Origin: Cadophora sp. MPI-SDFR-AT-0126
Taxonomy: Eukaryota; Ascomycota; Leotiomycetes; Helotiales; Ploettnerulaceae
Assembly (NCBI GenBank): GCA_020747065.1
Contig: JAGMVK010000010.1
Coordinates: 1,798,001-1,862,000 of the forward strand
Reading direction: 5' to 3'
Length of the DNA: 64,000 nucleotides
How positions within the stretch are numbered: position 1 is the stretch's first letter; every line of letters starts with the position of its first letter. Positions 34,578 to 47,491 of the stretch are shown piece by piece. The notes below the pieces were generated by a model. That model saw nothing but the letters and a program-made list of their open reading frames with translations. It made no database searches and was not told where the DNA came from. Made by a program: the position numbers and the translations under genes.

Positions 34578-36688
34578 GAAGATACCATACAATGATCTTG
34601 CTCAACAACGTCCAGGGAAGCTGATGAGGCAGCTGTCATTTAAGAGTTACGATCAAATGATAATTATTCAGATCTCACTATGGGCTCTTGACTAGGAGCA
34701 CAGGATATCACATGTCTCTTTGAAATGAAGAGAAGGCCTTGGCTCATTGGCAATGTCGTGTTTGACGGAAGAACAGAAACATTTGGCCTTTGAATCGAGT
34801 GCTTCAACCCCTCCGACTCTGCGTTCATCACAGTGTTTCTTACAATGACTGAGCAAGCAGTTTGCATGTCATCGTGATAGACCGAAGAATCCAGAGTTGT
34901 GTGAGGTCCATTTGAATTCGCATTGTGCTCCCTGACATCACCCTTCGGTTTTCGTCTATGTTTACTATTCTTGCTCATGCGGACATGATAGTGAAAAATA
35001 ACTGAAATACAGAACTTGAGAACTCTATTGAATCCTCTTCTCGGAACGGCATGCATATGTACCCACTTCATGCTGTCACAGCCTCACAGTTGAAGCCCAA
35101 CTGTCGCCAGGCTCCCGAGGCTTCTGCATATATCCGGATCAAGAAATATACGATTTCTTTCACTTTCCCCGACACAACCCGTCGATTTTACACTTTCAGA
35201 TCTTGAGACCCAGAGGGACCTAGGCATTTTTAAGTCCATGCACGACACAGCATTCTGTTACCAGTGTCGAATCTGCAAAGTACAGCCTCAAACACCGTGA
35301 ACTTGGTAAAGTCGGAGTCTTGGTTAAGGATTTAGCTACCGTCGGCTAGCTACCACACTTTACGTACAGTATTTACAGCATCGGTGAGAAAGAGTTAAAG
35401 TATGCTCTATCTGGTCTAGTCAACAACGAAAATGTCAACATACATAGTGGAGAAGGTTAGTGTTGAATCCTACGATCCCTTCGTCTCGGCACCATGGCTA
35501 TTGGGAGGCTTCCCAAAAAATTTGAGGGTTTTATGTATGCGGCTCGTGAACCGATCTGTTAGAGCTAAGGTGGTAACTTGAGAAGTTTAAATTCTCCGAA
35601 ATGCATGTGCAGGTTTTGGATGGAGCTTTATTGTTGAGTCTGTTGTGCTGCGCACTGGGAGACCCACCAAGAGGCGAACTTATGTAGTTTCGAATCTTGA
35701 ATCGTTGTCGATCCCTGCGGAACGTCATGACTTTGACAGTCTTATATTGGAATAAACATGGAATAAAGTATCAAACGACTTCGTCTTTCGGCGCATATCT
35801 TTGCTCTTGTCCCAGTGGACAACACCGGTGTTGGCCTCTAGATGAGACGGGTTTTAGCGCATTTTCGCCTACCTCAGGTGTTTGAAGCCTATCCTAACGT
35901 CATCTCAGCACCGCAATCGGAATATTGCGCAACAACAACAGACTCTCGCTCATCGTTGAAACCGTCTCAAATCAATCACTCTATCGTGGCTGGGTCATAT
36001 CCACACTCAACATGAAGCTTTGCACTTTGCATGCGCGCTGGCTGTCAGTTGTCAGCCGTCAGCAAAGGTGCCGGACAAGACCTCAGCAGACGGGTTGAAA
36101 GCTCTTCAAGAACGGGAATCTACGAACTAAATGCTTCGATGGATTTTCTACTATTGTTCTGTGGTACCAGAAAGGCGGCAGTGCAGCGTCTCATGATTGA
36201 AAGCTGTCAATCCCGCCAGGCTTCTTTGTCGCCAGATTTTGATGTTCGGGTGCTCAGCCCCCATCCAGGCAGACCGAGGCTGAGGACGACCACACATATT
36301 CTTCCTCCCCAAATCTAGGGTCGAGGCTCCATGCTGTGCTCTCGGTAAGGATTGTAGGTGTGCTGGTCTAGTGAATCCTTATTCGCTAGCTGGCTTGACT
36401 GCAATAATGAGGCTTCCATTTGTTGTCTCTTGTATCGAAAATGTGTTGGGCTAATGTTGCTTGACCCTGGTGGCTATGAGGCTAGGGCGTTCCTGAAAGA
36501 CTGATTTACGGCTCTTACCACTGAGGATTGTGTGATGAAAGCTCTGGATTGGCTAGCAATGCCTTGCTTGCTCTTTCATATTAATGCACTTTCTCAAAAA
36601 TTATTTACCAATTTTGTTACCGAATTTCATCTTGCGTTTCAACATCCGACGACGTCTTGAGTCAGAATACCAACAGCCAATATTCAAG
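34578..36688. other. Gene-free region, 2.1 kb
   Basis: No supported gene. Minus-strand frame 34664-35071 (135 codons) and plus-strand 36031-36318 (95 codons) have no recognisable domain. An in-frame ATG of the next gene at 36584 would add 35 residues with a hydrophobic start to the RBR protein. Confidence 0.4.
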
Positions 36689-39069
36689 ATGATGACTGCC
36701 ACGAGAATGCCAGGCAACTGGCCAAATGAAAATCAAGAGGAGGCTTCAATGAGCGGCGGTCTTCGACTGAACACGAATTTCTCGCGGAACTTCCTGCAAA
36801 TCCCTACTATGGCTTCTGCTTCTCCTTCATCAAGCAATAGCCGCGATGAACTTTTCTTCGATTGTGGACCGATCGAAGCGAGAACCAACCTGGGCGAGGA
36901 GGCATTTGCATCGTATCTGGCGTTCGAGCCTGTGGTTGAGAGCGTCTCGAGCGACGACCATGTGGACTGGCGAAGATACGAACCACCGAGAGAGTTGCTA
37001 CAGTCTCAAGAAGCAACGTCTCCGACGATTAGGAATATACTTCCAGTATCGATTGAGAGGTTGCAAGCAAGACACGAAGAAGAAGAGACGAGGCGAGCGG
37101 CATCAGCAAGACGAGAACGACCTATTGCCAGAGTTGGAAGAGCCTCAGTGAAGCCGCGACGAGACCAAGAGGTAATAATAGCAGTCCCTCTGGGTTGAAA
37201 ATACTGACACAAGACAGAGCTTAGCTAGCGGTCGCTCCCTAGATCCAGCGTTCCTCAATGTCGGATCATCTCGATTGAGTGGCGCCAGTGCGACTTCTTT
37301 CTCCTCCAGCGACTCTGGCTATACATCTATGTTAATCGAGCCGGATCCTCGTCCAGAGCCCTTTGTTCGGCCCAAGCGAGCTCCAAAGAAGTCCTTTGCA
37401 TTGACTTCACTGTTTCGTCGGAAATTCGACTTCGACGGACTCAGTGAAAGCAGTGCTCCATCTTCACCAGATATCACACAACTACAAGACCCGAGCAGGC
37501 CAGCCCCTTCTATGCAGCCAACCACAATGTACGTACTCTCCTACCATACTTCATTGACTGAGCTTACATTAGTAGCGAATGTGTGTCATGCCTGGATGAC
37601 TTTGATGGACCCCAGATGATTACTTTGAGTTGTCACAGTTACTGCGTCGAGTGTTTTCAACGGCTCATCAGGTAGGTTCCACCCATCTCCTTGCCAGGTT
37701 CATCTAACAGGAAAACAGTACCTCCTTGGAGTCAGAGACACACTGGCCAGCGAAATGCTGTCTAAATCCTATCCCAGCAGAGGATATATTACCCCATGTT
37801 GACAACAACACTAAAACAAAGTATCAACAACGCGATGCAGAATGGTCCATCCCAACCAGCGACCGAGTCTACTGTACTCATACCAATTGCGGGACCTGGA
37901 TCCCACCAAAGTCAGTCAACGCCGGCGCCGCCCGAAACTTCGCCAAATGTCCAAAATGCTCAAAGAGAACATGCACACTATGTCGAGGCCCCTATCACAA
38001 TGGCAGCGATTGTCCCCAAGACCCTGCACTACAAGCAACAGCCAACCTTGCCGAGATGGAAGGCTGGAAACGATGCTACAGCTGCCACGCCTACGTCGAG
38101 CATAACAAAGGCTGCAGACATATGACCTGTCGCTGTAAAGCACAGTTCTGCTACATCTGCGGCGAAAGATGGAAGACCTGCTCCTGTACCGACGAACAGC
38201 TTCTTACCATTCAAGCTCAAGTAGCTAGTAGACGTGAGGAAGCAGCCGCACAAAATCAACGCACAGCTGCAGAGAATGCGAGACGAGCAGCAGAAGAAGA
38301 GGAGCTCCGCCAGATCTTAGAAGAAATCGCCGAGTTTGAGCGCGCAGAAGAGGAGCGTCTGGCCGCAGAGCTGGAAGCCGCGAGGGTTAGAGAGGAAGCG
38401 GAGCAGCGCGTTAGAGCCGAGGAGAGGAGGAGAATGGAAGAGGAGAGACTCACGGCTGTGAACCGCAGGTTTCGACAGCTCGGAGTCGAACTGGAGATCT
38501 TGACGGATGTGCAGCGAGTTCTCATGGCCGAACGCTACGAATTCGAAGTCGAGGTCTTGAAGAAAGAGAAGCAGGATGCGCTCGATACGCTTGCTATCAA
38601 GCACCCTGCTGAGATAAACAATCTTACTAAGGAATCGCAGCGCAAAATCGCGGAATCAGAAGCTAAGTTCGAGCAAGAATATCAAGCACGACTTGAAGAG
38701 GAAAGACGCATCGAAGACGACTATGTGGCGCAATTACGGGCATTCTACAATGGGAAGCCGGAAGCCGAGTACCATGTTCGGGAAGCTAGGGATGAGCTAA
38801 GAGAAAATCAAGTCAAGGAGTATAGATTTTGGGACGCGTATAGGAGGAAGCAGTTGGCGGCTGAGAGGGAGGGGGAGAGTAGGAAGGTGGAGGCGTTGAA
38901 TGTCAAGCAGGAGAGTGAAAGGAGGGCTGCTGAGGGCCGCGCGAGTATTGATAAAGTGGAATGGCAGAGGAAGGTTTGGGCGGAAGGCCAGTGGGTTGAT
39001 GCTGTTACTGCTGAGAGGGCTGCTATGTTGATGGAGATGGAGCAGGCCGAGTATGCGAGCGGTTCATGA
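36689..39069 (+). CDS. RBR-type E3 ubiquitin ligase with long coiled-coil tail
   Basis: Four exons (36689-37171, 37218-37528, 37576-37671, 37719-39069) give 746 residues. About 260 disordered residues precede the RING1-IBR-RING2 module. RING1 starts at CVSCLDDFDG (C267) and is split by the last intron. The IBR carries CPKCSKRTCTLC, and RING2 is CYSCHAYVEHNKGCRHMTC. The catalytic cysteine by analogy with parkin is C429 (GCRHM). Residues about 455-740 are almost entirely Glu/Arg/Ala/Gln and should form a long coiled coil. RBR ligases pass ubiquitin through that cysteine as a thioester. The substrate is unknown. The start could be 36584 instead. Confidence 0.87.
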
Positions 39070-40134
39070 GCTACAGGCTGTGTTTGCCATTGGATTTTCT
39101 AAGCTCTACGTTCGGAGCTCAGTAATTTACATAAGAATAATGACTTCACACATACACTGCACCGTATCATTTCTACTTTCCTTAATTCCAACCTTTCCTC
39201 TCCTCTCCGAACCACCAGCAAGGACAATTCCCTATTTTTTCTTTCTACCTTACCCTATGGCACTACATTCGCACGCATCGCATGGTTTGCGTAACTCTAC
39301 AGATCCAACCCCAGTAACACAAAGCCGATATACCTCATCAATCGCCCACCGCACAACCTAATTCTCCTCTCCTAAACCAACCCACTCCATTGGCTCGGAA
39401 GCACATCTCGCCCTCCTCGCTTCAGCACTCCGGTCCCCTCTCCCCGTTGTGACCCGAAAATGCAACCACGGAACCACAGGCTCACGGACGCATGAACCCC
39501 ATCTAGACAGCCGAGCCTGAGCCTGACTGACCACTACCACTTAATATAAACGACCCAAACTTCCTTCCTCACCTTACAGAACCAAATCTGGTGAGTGAAT
39601 GTTGTGACCGGGTAATAAGTCCACGTGTATACATCGCCAATCAGTGCACAGGCAGAGCTGCGGAGGCAATCCGGGTAAATATCTCTTGTGCAACTCTGAT
39701 GGTGTTTGTGGGGTATTAACCGTCATATGCGGTGCGGAGCAGATGGTGATGGATGGGATTATGGTCCTTTCTTGAATTTTGGGGGGTTGTGGCGTGTGGC
39801 AAGGCAGTGATCAATAAAGAGAGGGAGGGAACGCCATCCGAGGAAAATGGAGTCTGATGGCCCGGAGGCTTGCAGTGCTGGTAATTTTTGGTGGTTTCTC
39901 TGACGCTCTTTTGGGCATGACCTGGCTGCTCTGGGTGGTGCAGATTCTCATTATGGCTGTTGTGCGGCAGTAGACTGGATGTGCACTTAAATCTCGCTGA
40001 GGATAAAGAGAAAAGAATATCCGTCTTCCATATCATACTAACATTCCTATCTCTTTAATCTGGGTGAGATCTTGCTCATGTACTGTACCTAAACACCAGC
40101 TTCAGAAAAGTTATTTGTTGACAGGGATTTCATC
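39070..40134. other. Intergenic region, 1.1 kb
   Basis: Promoter of the apple-domain gene and 3' region of the RBR gene. Small overlapping frames on both strands are unsupported. Confidence 0.4.
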
Positions 40135-42299
40135 ATGTCACTTATCAACACTATCACAGCTGTCCTGCTCATCGCGAGCTTGACGCTCGCCGATGCGGAT
40201 GATGTGCGAGCTGTTCAAGATCAGGACAGTCTGGTGGATAAGAAATCATGGAGGGAGAGGAAACAGAATCTTGTTGATTTGCCGACGTGGACGAGTCCTA
40301 GTTGTCAGTGTTCTTTCTCTTTAACAGAACATAATAAATCCAAATGAAAAGACGTGGAAGGCTGATCAAGTCTCAGTCTGCACAGAGACAGGCCAGATCC
40401 AGGATATGGCGAGCTTGATGGTTCATCCGTACGTATCTCAGCCCCATTCCTCTTTCACTCCCTCCCTTCCTTCGATAAACACTGGAGGATCTTTAAACTG
40501 ATAATATATACCTCATCTCAGACCCCCTCCAAAACCCTCGACTATACATCCCTCTGCTCCGAAGTCCTCCGCCCAACCCGCACCATCTCAATAACATCAA
40601 CCTTCACCGGCGCCAACACCATAACCCTTACCACGACCTCAACCCTCAGTATCTCCACCACCACATCCGAATACAGCCATTCCACAGCCACAGCCCTCTG
40701 TCCACTCCCCACGCCATCCTCCCGCATCCGCTGTTCCATCCCCGGGCTAGGATTCTCTAACAACTTGCTTTACTATAGGTCGGACTTGTCGGGTGTTGAG
40801 TGTCATGAGTTGTGTTTGAGGGAGAGGGAGTGTAGGAGCTTTCAGGTTGTGCCGCAGACGGATAGGTTGGGTGATGCGGGGGGTGCCGATGGAAAGGAGG
40901 GATTGAGGTATGATAGGTGTAATATTTATAGGACGCCGGTTGATGGGAATGTGAGTGAGGTGGGGGATAGAGATGGGCCGATGTTTTGGGATAGGGGGTG
41001 TGGTGAATTGTTGAGCGTGAGTCTCTTGGCCATTTTTTTTTATTCCTGTTTTTGGAAATCCCGGGAGGGGGAAATGAGAATTGAGCTGACGTGGTGATAG
41101 CCTGGCTGTGGTAGAAAACCGCAGAAGCACAAGCGAGACCGAGATTCGAAGTGTTGCAGGTTAGAACGATTACCGAATGTCAGACCTGAGAAAGAGGTGA
41201 CTGGACTGGTACCAGATCAGCAGGATTCTCCGGCTCTTGGCTCGGGGACCGAAGGATCCTCAGTGGAATTGGACGATGAAATAAGGGTTGAAAGGGATGA
41301 AGAAGGCGATGAGATGGTGCAAGAGGCCTTGCCGATTGATTCGGATGAAATTATAGGGATTGAGAGGGCTGCAGGTCTGGATGTTGTCGGAGAAGAGGTG
41401 CTGCCTCTCAAGACAAGCGAGGAGATTCGAGTCGAGAAACGATCACGGCCATACAGACTCCCTCTTCCCGCATCCGACGACGAATCTTCTGAAGAAGCAG
41501 AGAAGAACGATTACAAAATTCCCTTTCCCAATAAAGACTCTAGCAACAAACTCGCCGCCGTGAACGTGGAGGACGTTCGGCCCATGAGACGAGACCTCCC
41601 ATCGCGCACCATTCCTCGTGGGGTAAACTGGTACAAGATACCCGTCCCAGAGGAGCAAGGACACAGTGCCAAACCTGGACCAGGAAAACGAAACTCACCA
41701 TCTCGACCAGCCAGGACACCATCACCACGTATACCATCATGGTACAAAATTCCCATCGCAGAAGGAGACACGACATACAAACTGCCTATCAAGGAAATAA
41801 AGGCTGAAGATACAAAACAGCTATCCGAACCAAACAGCGAAACGATTCGAGCTGAGAGACGAGATGAAGCACCGGTCAATCCACTCATCACGCCGGCGCC
41901 CGAAATTCCTGTGTCCGGAGATGGAGGAAAGCTCGATACCGAGACTGGAATCCGACCGGCATGGACGACGCCTGATTTCTTGACGTCGTTCTTTCCGCTT
42001 TTCATCACGCTGGCTTGTTCGTGCTTGATTTCGAGTGCGGCGCCGGTAGTGACGAGTAGTGTGACGGAGGTCACGCAGCTGTGGAATTATACTACTGTGA
42101 GTTTGTTGCTTTTTTTTGTTGGGGGGGGTTTTGGGCATGGGAGGGTTGTGCGTCGAAGTGAAGCAGAGGTCGGGACAGATGTTGAGAATGTGAAGAGAGA
42201 GAGCTGATGTGAGATATCTAGACTACATCGACCAAGAGTGAGGTGTATAGGTTTACGGAACATCCGAGCTGGACGACGGTGTATCGGACTGTGTCGTGA
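40135..42299 (+). CDS. Secreted PAN/apple-domain cell-surface protein with YKIP repeats
   Basis: Five exons (40135-40303, 40371-40432, 40522-41016, 41101-42096, 42222-42299) give 599 residues. Exon 2 could also start at 40377, 6 bp later. A signal peptide (MSLINTITAVLLIASLTLA) is followed by a Thr/Ser-rich stretch (about 90-130) likely to be O-glycosylated. Then comes a PAN/apple-like domain: CSIPGLGFSN, CHELCLRERECRSFQV, CNIYRTP and GCGEL. The second half is charged and carries five copies of Y(K/R)(I/L)P(hydrophobic) between about residues 360 and 473, and four EIRVE-like copies. A hydrophobic segment (FFPLFITLACSCLISSAAP) lies near residue 535 and may be a membrane span. Function is unknown; an adhesive cell-wall role is inferred. 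Confidence 0.72.
41452..41793 (+). repeat. YKIP-type short repeats inside the apple-domain gene
   Basis: YRLPLP (41452), YKIPFP (41512), YKIPVP (41632), YKIPIA (41743) and YKLPIK (41776) share one pattern, two of them preceded by Trp. The DNA of the copies differs at synonymous sites, which points to selection on the protein motif. Confidence 0.6.
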
Positions 42300-42646
42300 A
42301 TGTGAGTACAGAGCAGGTAAAGGGAGTCGGACTTCTGAGTTTGGCGATTCGGCATCCTCTGTGACATGTATCATTGGGCTGCGCATATTGTATATCTGCA
42401 TTCAAAAGTCTTGCAATTAATCGGTCTATAGCACTGAACAGAAAGTGAAATGTATGTACTTCTCTTCAAATAGAGATGATGCCGTCATGGCGACCTCCTA
42501 CTCTGCATGCCACCTGAGGATTGCTGTTTCAAGGCTTCACATCTCTGCTATGGGGGATGTGTGGGCAAGCCGCAATAGACAACATCGCAAGGACTCTATG
42601 ATTTAAAATCCTTAGGAAGGGTGCCTATTTCGGCGATGAAAAGGTT

Positions 42647-42673
42647 AGGAGGAGGAGGAGGAGGAGGAGGAAG
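42647..42673. repeat. (AGG)n microsatellite
   Basis: Nine near-perfect AGG/GGA trinucleotides. Confidence 0.9.
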
Positions 42674-42714
42674 ACGGCTTGCCGGACAGGCAGCCCGTGT
42701 GTCGCTTCGGCAGG

Positions 42715-43420
42715 CCTGGCGGGGTCAGTTCGCTCTACTCTACAGCCTCTCGAGACTACGCTGCCTCAGCCTCCTCCACCTTTCTTCTCTCTCTTCCATC
42801 TTTCTCTTCAACATTCACCCATCGCCACTTCACCCAACTCAACTCCACTCCTGCATCTACACGGCTTGCTCCGCTCTTATCAATACGCCGTATCCATCCC
42901 AAAGAATTGCCCTTTGTTCCTCCATGTCTCTCCCAGGATAACGGCGACAGTGATGGCGATAACCCGATGCAACGCGAGTCCCTCAACCAATTGCACTATC
43001 GCCAAGTCCCAGTCGGCAGGCTACCACCCGAAAAGGACCCGGATATACCGTGGCCCAGCATTGGCACGATGCCGTGATTGATTCTCACGACAACTTGGCG
43101 GAAAAGTTACAAAGTTATCTGGAGAACACGGCTTGGCATCGTTCTGGGCTGTTGAGCTGCTGTTGGCTCAGCTCTCCTTTCCGTTTCTTCGCCTTCTTGT
43201 CTTCGTCTGTGCCAATATGACGTCTCCCTGTACCTTCTGTGTAGAGAGCGCTAACCAAGAGACGATGTCAGTTGGAATGCACCGTTCAGCATAGTGTGCT
43301 TGGCCAACCCTTGGTTTTCCTCTACTCCAAGCACAGCACGAAAACATCTCGTTGGTTTATCGCTTGCCAAGTTTCTAGAACTCCATAAATTTGTTCTGGA
43401 GGATTTTCATATCACTTGGC
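42715..43420. promoter_or_regulatory. Cluster of GCCAAG / CTTGGC sites (PacC-type)
   Basis: Exact GCCAAG on the plus strand is at 43001 and 43366. Its complement CTTGGC is at 43094, 43132, 43299 and 43415. A related CCTGGC (GCCAGG) is at 42715. Six exact sites in 420 bp compare with about 0.2 expected by chance in random sequence of even composition. GCCARG is the known binding site of PacC/Rim101, and ENA-type ATPases are known alkaline-pH-induced genes. Use of the sites here is inferred. Confidence 0.55.
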
Positions 43421-43795
43421 CCATGGTTGAGTTTGCGGCCATCACCCCGCCGTCTCACTTATCTAACAGCGGGCCTACACCAACCTCCCACCCCTCACTA
43501 CACAATGCCCAGTAGCGGGGTATAAGGTTGGCTTCTCATTCGACAATGGCTCAACTCTACCAACCTGCTGCTATCTCCAAGAATTGGCTCCTTGGTACGT
43601 GACCACTTACCCTCTCAAGGCTTTTGGTCGGATGGTTGGCGCAATGGAAATGACGTTGTCTCACACGAGAGAGAGCATACCAGAGACAAGTATAATAGTG
43701 TTCAGTTTCCCTTCCCCTTCTTAATTGCTTGTTTTTCAATTGTTATTCTTTGAAATATTCTCTTCTCTCTACCATCCTGGGTAGAATCTGCAACA

Positions 43796-46700
43796 ATGGC
43801 AGACCTTGAGAAGAACGCTTCCCCGACAAAGCCTCAAGGGATCAGGTTCCAAGATGCTAAACCTGAAGAGACAAAGTCTCAACAATCACAGCAATCCCAG
43901 GAGAGCAGACCTCAGGCTGTTGATGGTCATGTTTCTGGGCAATCCAACAAGCCAATGTCGCTTCCAGCTCATGCATTGACAGGCGAGGCATTGGTCGAAG
44001 AACTTAAAGTTGATACTGAGAATGGACTGACATCGGAGGAGGCGAAGGCCAGACTCGAAGAGTATGGTTTAAACAAACTCGATGAAGGTCCAGGCGTTCA
44101 ACCTGTGAAGATCTTGATTCGACAGATTGCAAATGCCATGATTTTGGTACGACACTTCCTCCACATCAATATCGAAACATCCTGACTGATATTCTAGATT
44201 CTTATCATTGCCATGGCTGTCAGTTTCGGTATCTCATCCTATATTGAGGGCGGAGTTGTCTCGGCTGTCATATTTCTCAATATTGTTGTGGGGTTCTTCC
44301 AGGAATACAACGCAGAAAAAACACTCGACTCCCTACGATCCTTGAGTTCCCCTACCTCAAGCGCCATTCGCGACGGCAAGAACGAGACAGTAGCAACAGT
44401 ACATTTAGTTCCGGGAGACTTGGTAGAGCTGAAGACTGGTGATCTGATCCCAGCAGACATCCGGTAAGTGGTCTCTTTCCTGTGTGATGACATGGTCTAA
44501 CATCTCTAGATTACTTGATGTCATGAACTTCGAGACGGACGAATCGGCTCTTACCGGAGAATCACTTCCAATTGTTAAAGACTGCCACGCTACCTTCCCA
44601 GAAGAACTTGGTCCTGGAGACCGAATCAATATCGCTTTCAGCTCCACCACAGTTACGAAAGGTCGAGCAACTGGAGCCGTATTTGCCACTGGCATGCACA
44701 CGGAAATCGGTTCCATTGCTGCCGCTATACAAAAGAAGGATGGGAAGAAGAGACAGGTGAAGAGAAAGGCTGACGGTACCGCAAAGCCCCATCGATATCT
44801 CCAGGCTTGGGGCTTGACTGCTGGAGACTTCATTGGTCACTTCCTAGGTGTCAATGTCGGAACACCACTTCAGCGCAAGCTTTCCAAATTCGCAATTCTC
44901 TTGTTCGGTATCGCAGTCATCTGCGCTATCATCGTCATGGGTGCCAATGAATTTGCGAACAATAAAGAAGTTATTATCTACGCCGTCGCCACAGGATTGT
45001 CTATGATTCCTGCCTCTCTCATCGTCGTTCTCACTATTACCATGGCAGCAGGTACCAAACGTATGGTTGAGCGTCAGGTCGTCGTCCGCAAGCTCGACTC
45101 TCTGGAGGCACTCGGAGGCGTCACAGATATTTGCTCCGATAAGACTGGCACTCTTACCCAGGGAAAAATGGTTGTCAAGAAGGCATGGCTTCCATCTGCC
45201 GGAACTTTCTCGGTTGGCACATCGAACGACCCAATCGATCCAACGCAGGGCGACCTTTCCTTTAGCTCCACCCATCCCTCACAGTTGACGGGTAAAAAGG
45301 GTCAACAGCCAGCAGAGAACGATCAAGTGAAGCCTTTCCAAGAACTATTGGATGATCATCCACAATTGGAAAGTTATCTCAATATCGCTTCACTGGCAAA
45401 TCTGGCCAAGATCCACAAAGGCGATGATGGATGGAAGGCAACTGGTGACCCAACAGAAATTGCAATTCAGGTCTTCGCTAGCCGATTCAATTGGCAAAGA
45501 GAGAGATGGACCACCGGCGAATCGCCCAAGTGGGAACAGGTTGCCGAGTACCCCTTCGACTCGGATGTGAAGAAAATGACTGTCATCTTCAAGTCTGCTG
45601 AGAAGCACATGGTCTACAGCAAAGGTGCTGTCGAGCGTGTCATCCAATCATGTACACACATCCAGAAGGATGCTGATGCCGAACCGGTTGATCTCACCGA
45701 GGACATTGCTTCCGATATCCTTGCAAACATGGAAGCTCTCGCAGCCCAGGGACTTCGTGTCCTGGCCCTAGCAAGTAAGGAATGGCATAATTCTACTGTT
45801 CCACGAGAGAAGAACGAACAAGATCCCCGAGAAGATGTCGAAAGGGATCTTGTCTTCCAAGGTCTCGTGGGTCTATACGATCCTCCACGCCCCGAATCCA
45901 AGGGTGCAGTTCAGGAATGCCACGAAGCTGGTATCGTTGTCCACATGTTGACTGGTGATCATCCCGGAACAGCCAGGGCTATCGCATTGCAGGTTGGGAT
46001 TCTTCCGGCTGACATGCAGTCGCTTGCCAAGAGAGTGACAGACTCTATGGTTATGACTGCCAGCCAATTTGACAAGCTCACAGACGACGATATTGATAAC
46101 CTCCCTGTTCTTCCACTGGTCATCGCCAGATGTTCCCCAAATACGAAGGTTCGCATGATCGATGCTCTTCACCGTAGAGGCTGCTTCGCCGCCATGACAG
46201 GGGACGGAGTGAACGACTCGCCATCGCTGAAGCGCGCCGACGTGGGCATTGCCATGGGACAGGCTGGCTCCGATGTAGCAAAGGACGCATCTGACATCGT
46301 ATTGACCGACGATAACTTCGCATCTATTCTCAACGCCATCGAGGAGGGCCGCCGTATGTTTGATAATATCCAGAAATTCGTCCTCCATCTCCTCGGTCAA
46401 AATATTGCCCAAGCATGCACCCTTCTGATCGGTCTAGCATTCAAAGACGACGAGAACCTCTCCGTCTTTCCCCTGTCTCCCGTCGAGATCCTCTGGGTCA
46501 TTATGATTACATCCTCTCTTCCAGATATGGGTCTCGGCTTCGAAGTCGCCGCCCCAGATATCATGCAACGGCCCCCTCAGTCCCTCAAAACCGGCGTCTT
46601 CACCTGGGAGGTAATGATCGATATGATGGTTTACGGGCTCTGGATGGCCGCTCTCTGTTTATCCGCCTTCTCCATCGTACTTTTCGGCTTCGGCGATGGC

Positions 46701-47183
46701 GGCCTAGGCGTAGGCTGCAACAACAGCATCGACCAAGGTTGCGGTACCGTCTTCCGCGCACGAGCAACGACATTCGTATGCATGACCTGGTTCTCCCTCT
46801 TCCTAGCCTGGGAGATGGTGAACATGCGCCGGTCCTTCTTCCGCATGCAGCCCAAATCGAACAAGTACTTCACTCAATGGGCGATTGATATCTGGCGCAA
46901 CAAGTTCCTGTTCTGGTCTATCGTCGCGGGCTTTGTCACTGTCTTCCCTACGCTATACATCCCAGTCCTGAATGATAGGGTGTTCAGACATATTGGGATC
47001 ACGTGGGAGTGGGTGGTGGTTATTATTGAGACGATTCTGTTCTTTGCGGGTGTGGAGACGTGGAAGTGGTGTAAGAGGATTTATTTCCGCAGAAGAGCGA
47101 AGAAGTTGAATTTGAATCACAAGGATTTGAGTCAGAGTGTATTTGCGAGATATAACACTGAGGAGGTCAAGGAGCAGGTATAG
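43796..47183 (+). CDS. ena1: ENA-type Na+/K+ efflux P-type ATPase (type IID)
   Basis: Three exons (43796-44146, 44198-44463, 44510-47183) give 1096 residues. The P-type ATPase signatures are complete: actuator TGES (about 221-224), phosphorylation site DKTGT (D416), MLTGDHPGTARAIA, and hinge GDGVNDSPSLKRADVG (about 770). About ten membrane spans are visible, with an N-terminal cation-ATPase domain (LTGEALVEELKVD). Overall likeness is to fungal ENA exporters, which pump Na+ or K+ out across the plasma membrane at high pH or salinity, rather than to SERCA or PMR1 calcium pumps. The C-terminal tail is short and charged. The upstream GCCAAG group suggests pH control. Member number within the ENA family is not determinable, so the symbol is generic. 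Confidence 0.92.
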
Positions 47184-47491
47184 TTTACCAGACGAGGATC
47201 ATCTTTTCTTTTTGACACGGTACGGCGCTGGTGGCGTTATTTGGTTTTGAGCTGTCCCACACCTGCTGCGAATTTATTGGGTGTATGTTCGGCTCAAACG
47301 CATATTTTTCTGTACCTAGATTTGGTTGCTTCAGAGCTTCGACGCTACGATAGTCATGCAACAATGAAATACATTATACCCATTACCATTTCCCCCGCCA
47401 ACGTATAAGTTCACCATCGCTGTCTGACTGGAGATGCACGCATTCCAAGAGACCTAAACTATTGAACAGCTCAAAGAAACTAGAACATTTG
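47184..47491. other. Convergent 3' region
   Basis: 3' ends of the ATPase and of the minus-strand regulator. Nothing further is seen. Confidence 0.4.

Larger units (their letters stand above)
42300..43795. other. Intergenic region upstream of the ENA ATPase, 1.5 kb
   Basis: No gene is supported. A plus-strand frame at 42679-43077 (132 codons) has low-complexity Ser/Pro content and no domain. The region carries a GGA microsatellite and many GCCAAG sites, listed separately. A CT-rich stretch at 43700-43790 precedes the start codon. Confidence 0.5.

Noticed and set aside
34664..35071. 135-codon minus-strand frame
   Set aside because: No domain, atypical composition and no splice evidence.
42679..43077. 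132-codon frame upstream of the ENA ATPase
   Set aside because: Low-complexity Ser/Pro product in a region better explained as promoter or leader.
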